From contig JAFUFW010000018.1 of NCBI GenBank assembly GCA_017469685.1, positions 1 through 64,000 of the forward strand: DNA of 64,000 nucleotides, in the 5' to 3' direction. Shown here piece after piece: positions 17,401 through 23,168 of the stretch. Origin of the DNA: Bacteroidaceae bacterium. Its GTDB lineage: Bacteria; Bacteroidota; Bacteroidia; Bacteroidales; Bacteroidaceae. The notes beneath the pieces were generated by a model that saw only the letters and a program-made list of their open reading frames with translations, searched no databases and was not told the origin of the DNA. Position numbers and translations under genes: made by a program. Every line of letters begins with the position of its first letter. The first letter of the stretch is position 1.

Positions 17401-17732
17401 TCCACGCGCTGCATACCGTTAACTACTACTTCTTCGAGCTGTGCGTCCTTCGAGCGAAGCCGCACAGTCATGCCGTCGCGCGCTTTGGCCACCAACGGTT
17501 CCATGCCTATGTAACTGAACACAAGATTGCGACCGACTTCCACGTCGAGGGCAAACTTGCCATCGATGTCGGTCTGCGTGCCCGTAGTGGTGCCCTGCAC
17601 CATTACTGACGCTCCAATGACGGGCTCGCCGTCGTCCTCAAAAAGTACCGTGCCTCGGATTCGTGTCTGTGCTTCGATGACGGCAACGCTGAGCATTGTT
17701 GCCGTGAGGATGAGTAGTATCCTTTTAATCAT
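14412..17732 (-). CDS. SusC/RagA-family TonB-dependent outer-membrane transporter
   Basis: 1106 residues from ATG 17732 (MIKRILLILTATMLSVAVIE); the frame is open to 17816, but that adds a segment upstream of a good signal peptide. Order: carboxypeptidase-regulatory-like domain about 25-95 (GTTTGTQTDIDGKFAL), TonB-box region near VEEVVVNG-like LEEVVVNGMQ about 100-107, plug domain about 115-230 (SIYGSSKPLWVVDGVIMED and ILKDGSATSIYGARAMAGVI), then a large barrel. It is the first gene of the long minus-strand operon. The promoter motif is at 17857-17864, with a leader of roughly 120 nt carrying the palindrome GTCGCCATGGCGAC (17801-17814). Substrate not identifiable; no anti-sigma/ECF pair lies beside it. 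Confidence 0.95.
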   Translation of the reverse strand: MIKRILLILTATMLSVAVIEAQTRIRGTVLFEDDGEPVIGASVMVQGTTTGTQTDIDGKFALDVEVGRNLVFSYIGMEPLVAKARDGMTVRLRSKDAQLEEVVVNGMQRVDKRLNTGATVKINAADAKLDGVADISRALEGRAAGVSVQNVSGTFGAAPKIRVRGATSIYGSSKPLWVVDGVIMEDVVEVSADDLSSGDPNTLISSAIAGLNSDDIESFEILKDGSATSIYGARAMAGVIVVTTKKGTAGQNRISYTGEYTMRLKPNYRTFNIMNSQDQMSVYQELQQKGYLNYAELANSSETGVYGKMYQMLSQYDPVTGTFALNNTPEAIGRYLRDAEYRNTDWFDLLFKTNVQHTHSVSISGGSDKAQYYASVSAMADPGWTLQSSVERYTANINANFNLSKKVTFGIISNASYRNQDAPGTLSREVDPVNGAVTRSFDINPYSYALNSSRALDPTAYYTRNYAPFNIFHELDNNSIDLNVADFRLQGKLSYKPIRSIELSALGAVKYSATSQEHSILDQSNQAMAYRAMDTSTIRGKNSYLYTDPDNIYALPVSVMPEGGILERSDHRMFGYDFRGSASYNDVFNDQHIVNVYAGMEINHVNRHSTWNRDWGVLFENGEISAFNYLAFKQMMERNTNYYTLTNTRERNAAFFANATYSWRNRYTLNGTIRYEGTNRMGKSRQARWLPTWNVSAAWSVHEEDFFEALRPALSALKFKASYSLTADRGPASVTNSTAIYSSYNPWRPFTDVKESGISISWPANPNLTYEKKHELNLGFEAGFIDNRINLTFDWYKRNNYDLIGSMLTPGYAGGVRLYANMAEMKASGLEVSLSTTNIKRKDFSWTTSFVYSHTSNEVTSLESAERLIDLVTGSGFALEGYPVRSIFSIPFAGLNNQGLPTFYASGGYRTTSDIFFQETDPEELKFLEYSGSADPTDMGSLGNIFKWKGLTLNVFITYSFGNVVRLDPVFSSVYSELAAMPKEFRNRWTVPGDENYTDIPVIASSRQNRSDTDLNIAYNAYNYSTARIAKGDFIRMKEVSLGYDFPKALASKLALSTLGLKLQATNCFLIYADKKLNGQDPEFTNSGGVAVPMPKQFTLTLRLGL

Positions 17733-17800
17733 ATAATAGTGTTGATATTCTGAAATAAGAAATATATGGTTAATTGACACCGCTGTGCCTCTGACGATTG

Positions 17801-17814
17801 GTCGCCATGGCGAC
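17801..17814. promoter_or_regulatory. Perfect palindrome in the susC leader
   Basis: GTCGCCATGGCGAC is a perfect 14-bp palindrome in the presumed 5' leader of the susC mRNA, about 70 nt upstream of the start codon. It could be an operator or an RNA hairpin that tunes susC expression; no matching known site comes to mind. Confidence 0.35.
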
Positions 17815-17856
17815 ATAAATGACCCTGGTCTTTATGCCAAATATTAATATCGGGCG

Positions 17857-17864
17857 CAAAGGTA
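17857..17864 (-). promoter_or_regulatory. Bacteroidota -7 promoter motif of the susC operon
   Basis: On the minus strand TACCTTTG, fitting TAnnTTTG, the -7 element of the Bacteroidota primary sigma factor. Transcription would start near 17850, giving a leader of about 118 nt before susC. Confidence 0.65.
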
Positions 17865-18011
17865 TGTAAATTCTTTCAATATGCAATCAATTCGGCCTAA
17901 AAAATACTAAAAAAAAAGCCGAACGCAGCAAAGCGGACGACTTCTTAAGCATTATTAGAGCATTTTGACAGTTCAAGTCGCTTCAAACGAAAGCCCATAG
18001 ACCTTAGGAAT
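17865..18011. other. Intergenic stretch between susC promoter and repeat array
   Basis: The gap between susC and the POT gene is 465 bp. Apart from the promoter, the leader palindrome and the 22-bp array, the remainder holds only a weak stem (TTCGGC near 17891 with GCCGAA near 17920, A-rich loop) that could end the POT transcript. No reading frame or RNA signature seen. Confidence 0.4.
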
Positions 18012-18143
18012 ATGTATTAAGGCCTTTGCCAACAACCCTTGGGCCTTCACCAAAAAACCCTTAAGGGTTATGGCCTGAACCCTTAAGGGTTTTGCCAATA
18101 ACCCTTAAGGGTTTTTGCGAAAAGGCTTGGGCTTGTCTGAGCA
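18012..18143. repeat. 22-bp-period palindrome array A
   Basis: Six units with exact 22-bp spacing start at 18012, 18034, 18056, 18078, 18100 and 18122. The three central units begin with the perfect palindrome AACCCTTAAGGGTT followed by an 8-bp spacer such as TTGCCAAT; the outer ones are degenerate (AACCCTTGGGCC, AAGGCTTGGGC). The array starts 55 bp past the stop of the POT transporter gene. Same family as arrays at 32518 and 47579. In RNA, AAGGGTT of one unit can pair with AACCCTT of the next, giving a 7-bp stem with an 8-nt loop. Confidence 0.9.
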
Positions 18144-18197
18144 GAAGCTCTACGGAGAGCCACAGAAACCTCAATATGTGCGTTGTGACGGCCTTTC

Positions 18198-19724
18198 TCA
18201 AGCCACCTTCTCCAGGCGCTTCATCATGGCAAACATGAAGAGAGCTGAGAGCAGGCAGAGGCCGGCGAAGACGAGCCATACGGTCGTGAGCGAGAGACCG
18301 CCCCAGAGGATGCCGCCGACGCTGACGAGGAGGTTGCCGATGGCCGTGGCCACGAACCAGCCACCCATCATCATACCCTTGTACTTAGGAGGAGCCACCT
18401 TAGAGACGAAGCTTATGCCCATGGGCGAGAGCAGCAGCTCACCAAAGGTGAGAACGAGGTAGACGGTGATCAGCCAATAGGGCGAGGCGGGATAGGTGGC
18501 TGTGCCTGCTTCGATGGCAGCCTTCTGCTCATTGGGAGTCAACAGGCCCTGGGATGCGAAGATCATCAGGCAGAAGGCCAGAGCAGCTACAATCATGCCA
18601 TAAGCTATCTTGCGGGGAGCCTTGGGTTCCTTGCCCTTGGCTGCGAGAGCGCCGAAGATGGCCATTGAGACGGGCGTAAGAGCTACGACGTAGAAGGGGT
18701 TGAACTGTTGGAAGATGGGTGCGCTGATATCAACACTGCCTGTTGCCTGAGTGTACTCATAGCAGAGGAAGGCACAGGCGGCAGCGACGACGACGGCAGC
18801 AATCCAACGGGCCTTGGCCGTCTTCGACTGGAATACAGAGAAGAGACCATAGACGATGAAGATGATGGCCACGAGGTTCCACACGTTGAAGGGCATGGTG
18901 TGGACGCCTTCGGCTGTCTTCTGAGTGAACTGGTTGGCGAAGTAGGTCAGCGAAAGACCATTCTGGTGGAAAGCCATCCAGAAGAAGATTACGACGGCGA
19001 AGACGAGCACGAGGGCCGTGATGCGCTGGCGTGTCTCCTCAGGAGTGAGCTGCTCGGCCGGAGCAGCACCTGCGGCAGCGCCCTGTTTCTTATCGCCCTC
19101 GACGTGGCGGAACCAGCTGCGGAAGCCGTAATAAATGGCTATGGAGAGAATGAGAGAAGCGCAGGCTACGGCGAAGGCGAAGTGGTAGCTGTCAGCATGG
19201 CTGAAGCCGAGGCTCTCCTGAGCCCACTTCATAATCGACACGGCGGCGGTCGGAGCAAAGAGGGCACCTATGTTGATGGCCATGTAGAAAATGGAAAAAC
19301 CCGAGTCGCGACGGGAGGCATACTGCGGATCGTCATAAAGGTTACCCACCATCACCTGAAGGTTGCCCTTGAACAAGCCCGTTCCGAACGAGATAAGCAG
19401 CAGGGCGGCAAACATGCCAGCCAGGGCAAAGCCGCCGCCACCCATGGGCACCGACAGCAACAAGTAGCCAAAGAACATGATGAGGATGCCGATGGTAACC
19501 ATCCTTCCGAAGCCAAACTTATCGGCCAAGATACCGCCCACCAGCGGCAGGAAATAGACCAAGCCGAGGAATGAGCCATAGATGATACCTGAGACTGATT
19601 CCGAGAGACCGAAGTTCTCGCCGAGGAAAAGGGCAAAGACGGCTATCATGGTGTAGTAGCCGAAGCGCTCGCCCGTGTTGGCCAATGCAAGGGCATAGAG
19701 GCCTTTTGGTTGGTTTTCGAACAT
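18198..19724 (-). CDS. POT/PTR2-family proton-dependent oligopeptide transporter
   Basis: 508 residues, strongly hydrophobic, with the 12 to 14 membrane helices of this family. Family signatures: ALALANTGERFGYYTMIAV with the ERFxxY motif in helix 1, GNLQVMVGNLYDDP, and FSIFYMAINIGALF, the PTR2 signature with its FYxxINxG core. It imports di- and tripeptides across the inner membrane with protons. It has its own promoter (19770-19777) and points towards the SusCD-metallopeptidase operon 465 bp downstream on the same strand, which would supply peptides to the periplasm if that operon handles proteins (inference). The 22-bp array A lies just after its stop. Confidence 0.93.
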   Translation of the reverse strand: MFENQPKGLYALALANTGERFGYYTMIAVFALFLGENFGLSESVSGIIYGSFLGLVYFLPLVGGILADKFGFGRMVTIGILIMFFGYLLLSVPMGGGGFALAGMFAALLLISFGTGLFKGNLQVMVGNLYDDPQYASRRDSGFSIFYMAINIGALFAPTAAVSIMKWAQESLGFSHADSYHFAFAVACASLILSIAIYYGFRSWFRHVEGDKKQGAAAGAAPAEQLTPEETRQRITALVLVFAVVIFFWMAFHQNGLSLTYFANQFTQKTAEGVHTMPFNVWNLVAIIFIVYGLFSVFQSKTAKARWIAAVVVAAACAFLCYEYTQATGSVDISAPIFQQFNPFYVVALTPVSMAIFGALAAKGKEPKAPRKIAYGMIVAALAFCLMIFASQGLLTPNEQKAAIEAGTATYPASPYWLITVYLVLTFGELLLSPMGISFVSKVAPPKYKGMMMGGWFVATAIGNLLVSVGGILWGGLSLTTVWLVFAGLCLLSALFMFAMMKRLEKVA

Positions 19725-19769
19725 AAGTGTGTTGGTTTAGTTTAATGATATTAATGTAATCTTTGGCCA

Positions 19770-19777
19770 CAAAGGTA
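19770..19777 (-). promoter_or_regulatory. -7 promoter motif of the POT transporter gene
   Basis: Minus-strand TACCTTTG, an exact fit to TAnnTTTG, 46 bp upstream of the start codon. Confidence 0.65.
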
Positions 19778-19830
19778 ACATTTTTTGTTATTCAGTCCTT
19801 ATTATTCATCAAAATAATTGTGTTTCGCCC

Positions 19831-19868
19831 CATAATTTTTCACTTTTCACTTTTAATTTATCACTTAA
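19831..19868. repeat. CACTTTT heptamer tract upstream of trkH
   Basis: Units CACTTTT (19841), CACTTTT (19848), AATTTAT (19855), CACTTAA (19862) run at exact 7-nt spacing, directly upstream of the trkH -7 motif. A related tract follows trkH at 21381-21431. Confidence 0.6.
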
Positions 19869-19873
19869 TGTCT

Positions 19874-19881
19874 TACCTTTG
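19874..19881 (+). promoter_or_regulatory. -7 promoter motif of trkH
   Basis: TACCTTTG, exact match to TAnnTTTG, 39 bp before the ATG at 19921. The region expected to hold the -33 element lies within the heptamer tract. Confidence 0.7.
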
Positions 19882-19920
19882 CGCCGCGAAACAACGCAAG
19901 GATAGCCCGACACGCACCGC

Positions 19921-21378
19921 ATGATAAATTGGAGACTTCTGTCCAAAATTCTTGGTCAGCTGCTTGGCATTGAAGCAGTGATGTTGGTTGTGTGCCTCGG
20001 GATGTCAGTCTATTGCCATGGCGACGACTGGCTGGCGTTCCTCTTCTCGCTTGCAGTGACGTGTTTCGTCTCCGGCCTCATGCTACACCTCGGGCGCAAT
20101 GCCTCGGCGTTCATGCACCGCCGCGACGCCTACCTCATCGTGACGCTCACGTGGGTTGTCTTCAGCGCACTCGGCTCCATTCCCTTCGTAGCCAGCGGCT
20201 ACGTGCCCAGCATCACCGATGCCTTCTTCGAGACCATGTCAGGCTTCACCACCACTGGCGCCAGCCTCATCGACGATGTCGAGAGTCTGCCGCACGCATT
20301 GCTCTTTTGGCGTAGCCTCACACAGTGGATAGGCGGCCTGGGCATCATCTTCTTCACCATAGCAGTCATCCCGTCGCTCATCCAAGGAGGCTTGCGCGTA
20401 TTCTCGGCAGAAGCCACAGGACCGATGCGAAACAAGCTGCACCCGCGTCTCAGCACTACGGCTAAGTGGATCTGGGGCATATACGTCCTGCTCACGGCTG
20501 CCTGCGCAGCATTGTTCTGGGCCGAAGGCATGGGCGTCTTCGACGCGGTGAACTATGCCATGACGGTCACCGCCACCGGCGGCTTTGCAACCCACAACGA
20601 CAGCACAGGCTATTTCCACAGCCCCTACATCGACTACACGGCCATTGCCTTTATGCTGCTCTCTGGCATCAGTTTCTCGCTCTTCTATCTCACCATCCTC
20701 AAAGGGCGCTTCCGCCAATTCTTCCGCAACTCAGAGCTGCGCCTGTTCCTGTTCCTAATCGTGGCGGCAACGATATTCATAATGCTTTCGCTTATGCGCA
20801 AATGCCATTATGAGTTCGAAGACGCATTTCGCTCGAGCCTCTTCCAGGTAGTCAGCTTCGCAACTACGACGGGCATATTCAACGACGATGCAGGCCAGTG
20901 GCCACACATCACGTGGGTGGTGCTATCGGTGCTGATGTTCTTCGGCGGATGCTCCGGCAGCACTGCCGGTGGCTTCAAATGCGTCCGCGGTGTGATGGCC
21001 CTCGAAGTGATGCGCAACGAACTCCGCCGCGTCCTGCATCCGCGTGCCGTGCTGCCCGTGCGCATCAACAAGCAGCCTGTGCCCTACTCTACCCAAGCCA
21101 CGCTGCTCGCCTACTTCGCGCTTTACCTCATGCTCTGCCTCGTGACGTATTTCATCATGATACTCGCGGGCGTCGATAGCACCAACTCCATAACCATAGC
21201 TCTATCCTGTGCAAGCAACGTAGGCCCTACGCTCGGACTCGAAATAGGCCCGACAATGTCTTGGGCTGTGCTGCCAGGCTTGGTCAAATGGCTGCTGACA
21301 CTTCTCATGCTCATGGGTCGTCTTGAGATTGTCAGCGTAGTAGTACTCTTCACCCGCTCCTTCTGGCGCGACCGCTGA
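19921..21378 (+). CDS. trkH: TrkH-family potassium uptake protein
   Basis: 485 residues, an integral membrane protein of the TrkH/KtrB superfamily, with four M1-P-M2 repeats. The selectivity-filter glycines are visible in the pore loops: TTGASL, TATGGF, TTTGIF and SNVGPT. SGSTAGGFK is a conserved TrkH segment after the third filter. It moves potassium across the inner membrane and normally needs a TrkA-type NAD-binding regulator. No trkA is adjacent here, so the partner must be encoded elsewhere. It is divergent from the POT gene with its own promoter, and 62 bp of heptamer repeat separate it from the PurF-like gene. Confidence 0.93.
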   Translation: MINWRLLSKILGQLLGIEAVMLVVCLGMSVYCHGDDWLAFLFSLAVTCFVSGLMLHLGRNASAFMHRRDAYLIVTLTWVVFSALGSIPFVASGYVPSITDAFFETMSGFTTTGASLIDDVESLPHALLFWRSLTQWIGGLGIIFFTIAVIPSLIQGGLRVFSAEATGPMRNKLHPRLSTTAKWIWGIYVLLTAACAALFWAEGMGVFDAVNYAMTVTATGGFATHNDSTGYFHSPYIDYTAIAFMLLSGISFSLFYLTILKGRFRQFFRNSELRLFLFLIVAATIFIMLSLMRKCHYEFEDAFRSSLFQVVSFATTTGIFNDDAGQWPHITWVVLSVLMFFGGCSGSTAGGFKCVRGVMALEVMRNELRRVLHPRAVLPVRINKQPVPYSTQATLLAYFALYLMLCLVTYFIMILAGVDSTNSITIALSCASNVGPTLGLEIGPTMSWAVLPGLVKWLLTLLMLMGRLEIVSVVVLFTRSFWRDR

Positions 21379-21380
21379 GC

Positions 21381-21431
21381 CATTTCTCATTTTTTCACTT
21401 TTCACTCTTTCATTTTTCACTTTTCACTAAA
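21381..21431. repeat. CATTTTT/CACTTTT heptamer tract before the PurF-like gene
   Basis: Units CATTTCT, CATTTTTT, CACTTTT, CACTCTTT, CATTTTT, CACTTTT, CACTAAA start at 21381, 21388, 21396, 21403, 21411, 21418 and 21425, a 7-nt period with two single-base slips. It fills nearly all of the gap between trkH and the next gene and ends 10 bp before the ATG. Confidence 0.65.
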
Positions 21432-21440
21432 ACAACACAC

Positions 21441-22889
21441 ATGGGCGGCTTTTTCGGAACCATTCAACAACAAGCTTGCATCACCGACCTCTACTACGGT
21501 ACGGACTACAACTCGCACCTCGGCACCAAGCGTGGCGGCCTTGCCACCTACTCAGCCGAGAAAGGCTTCTACCGTAGCATCCACAATCTCGAGAACCAAT
21601 ACTTCCGCACGCGCTTCGAAGCCGAGTTGCAGAAGTTTCCGGGCAACAGCGGAATAGGCGTCATCTCAGACACCGACCCGCAACCCATAATGGTCAACTC
21701 ACACTTGGGCAAGATGGCCGTAGTCACCGTAGCCAAGATAAACAACCTCGACGAGCTGACCCGTGAGCTCCTCAACGATGGCGACCACTTCTCCGAGATG
21801 TCGTCCGGCAAGACTAACCCCACCGAGCTCATTACCCTGCTGATAGCCCGAGGCAAGAATTTCGTCGACGGCATAGAGAACGTATATAGAAAGGTTAAAG
21901 GCTCATGCTCGATGCTCATACTTACCGAAAACGGCATCATAGCCGCGCGCGACCGCCTCGGACGAACACCAATCGTGCTCGGACATAAGGACGGAGCCTG
22001 GGCTGCAACCTCTGAGACAACAGCATTCCCCAATCTGGGCTTCGAAGCAGACCACTTCCTCGGCCCAGGAGAGATTGTGCGCCTCACGCCCGACGGCTTC
22101 GAACAGCTGCGCAAGCCAGAAGAAGAAATGCAGGTGTGCTCGTTCCTTTGGGTCTACTATGGCTTCCCAACCTCTACCTACGAAGGCCGCAATGTTGAGG
22201 CCATGCGCCACACCTGCGGACTTCTCATGGGCGAGCAGGACGACACACAGGTGGACCTTGTTGCAGGTATCCCCGACTCTGGCGTAGGCATGGCCACGGG
22301 CTATGCCGAGGGCATCCGTGCACCCTACCGCCGAGCCATCTCCAAGTACACGCCTACTTGGCCTCGCTCCTTCATGCCTGGCAACCAACTCACACGCAAC
22401 CTCGTGGCCAAGATGAAGCTCATACCAAACAGCGACGCCCTCGACGGTAAGCGTTGCCTCTTCTGTGACGACAGTATTGTGCGGGGCACACAGCTGCGCG
22501 ACAACGTCCGCGGACTCTTCGACCTCGGCGCCAAGGAGGTTCACATGCGCATAGCTTGCCCGCCACTCATCTACGGATGTCCGTTCATCAACTTCTCTGC
22601 ATCAAAGACAGACATGGAGCTGCTCACGCGCCAAGTGATTCACGATCTGGAGAACGACCACGACAAGACGCCGGGAGGCCTCGGAGGCGAAGCATCAACA
22701 CCCCACGAGATCCTGCAGGAATATGCACGAACTGATTCTGAGAAATACCGTGCAATGGTCGAGGAGATGGGACGCCGACTCGGGCTCACCAGCCTCCGCT
22801 TCAACACTCTCGAGATTCTCATCCAGGCTATAGGGCTGCCCAAATGTAAGGTCTGCACCCACTGCTTCGACGGGTCGAGCCACTTCTAA
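21441..22889 (+). CDS. PurF-like amidophosphoribosyltransferase lacking the glutaminase cysteine
   Basis: 482 residues. The N-terminal half is a class II glutamine amidotransferase (Ntn) fold: MGGFFG, HLGTKRGG, then SCSMLILTENGIIAARDRLG. The C-terminal half is a type I phosphoribosyltransferase with the PRPP loop CLFCDDSIVRGTQL (339-352) and PDSGVGMATGYA. In true PurF the residue after Met is the nucleophile Cys (MCGIxG); here it is Gly (MGGFFG), so glutamine hydrolysis by the usual route should be impossible. From memory many Bacteroidales carry such a second PurF-like protein. It may use ammonia, or be regulatory. The C-terminal CKVCTHCFDG could bind metal or an iron-sulfur cluster. A terminator follows at 22922. 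Confidence 0.85.
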   Translation: MGGFFGTIQQQACITDLYYGTDYNSHLGTKRGGLATYSAEKGFYRSIHNLENQYFRTRFEAELQKFPGNSGIGVISDTDPQPIMVNSHLGKMAVVTVAKINNLDELTRELLNDGDHFSEMSSGKTNPTELITLLIARGKNFVDGIENVYRKVKGSCSMLILTENGIIAARDRLGRTPIVLGHKDGAWAATSETTAFPNLGFEADHFLGPGEIVRLTPDGFEQLRKPEEEMQVCSFLWVYYGFPTSTYEGRNVEAMRHTCGLLMGEQDDTQVDLVAGIPDSGVGMATGYAEGIRAPYRRAISKYTPTWPRSFMPGNQLTRNLVAKMKLIPNSDALDGKRCLFCDDSIVRGTQLRDNVRGLFDLGAKEVHMRIACPPLIYGCPFINFSASKTDMELLTRQVIHDLENDHDKTPGGLGGEASTPHEILQEYARTDSEKYRAMVEEMGRRLGLTSLRFNTLEILIQAIGLPKCKVCTHCFDGSSHF

Positions 22890-22921
22890 GGATATAATCC
22901 CCAGGAAAAGTAACGAAAACA

Positions 22922-22955
22922 ACAACGGGCAAGTCTGAGAAGGCTTGCCCGTTGT
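22922..22955. terminator. Hairpin terminator after the PurF-like gene
   Basis: ACAACGGGCAAG (22922-22933) pairs perfectly with CTTGCCCGTTGT (22944-22955), loop of 10 nt, followed by CTTATTCTCTT. It also ends the tail remnant on the other strand. Confidence 0.8.
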
Positions 22956-22956
22956 C

Positions 22957-23129
22957 TTATTCTCTTCCAAGAATGATGTTTACCAAAGCTGTTACATCAG
23001 CGATAGTGATGCTGCTGCAGCGAAATCGGATGTGGCACACGTCATGGCATAATCGAAGTAGAGAGCATAGAACTGCTGCGCCGTGAGGTTCTTCTTTGCC
23101 ATCAGAGCCATGGACAACGTCCGTTTCAT
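22957..23129 (-). pseudogene. Frameshifted remnant ending in a dockerin-like motif
   Basis: The minus strand near the 3' end reads SITIADVTALVNIILGRE and then TAA (22957-22959), which is the second half of a dockerin-type calcium-binding repeat. Upstream, in a different frame, ATG 23129 opens MKRTLSMALMAKKNLTAQQF...SDFAAAA; the two frames meet at GCAGCAGCATCAC, where a one- or two-base indel would join them. The calcium-loop aspartates expected before ITIADV are missing. This looks like the decayed end of an exported enzyme. The rest of the 279-bp gap has nothing else recognisable. Confidence 0.5.
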
Positions 23130-23168
23130 CTATGCATAAGTTATTATGTTATGCCTAAGATCTGTAAG

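Noticed and set aside
16656..17609. Long plus-strand open frame (317 codons) opposite susC
   Set aside because: It is antisense to a clear SusC plug domain and has no signature, promoter or start context; composition follows from codon use of the real gene.
18012..18143. CRISPR array
   Set aside because: Units are 22 bp with 8-bp spacers, the repeat is fully palindromic, and no cas gene is near.
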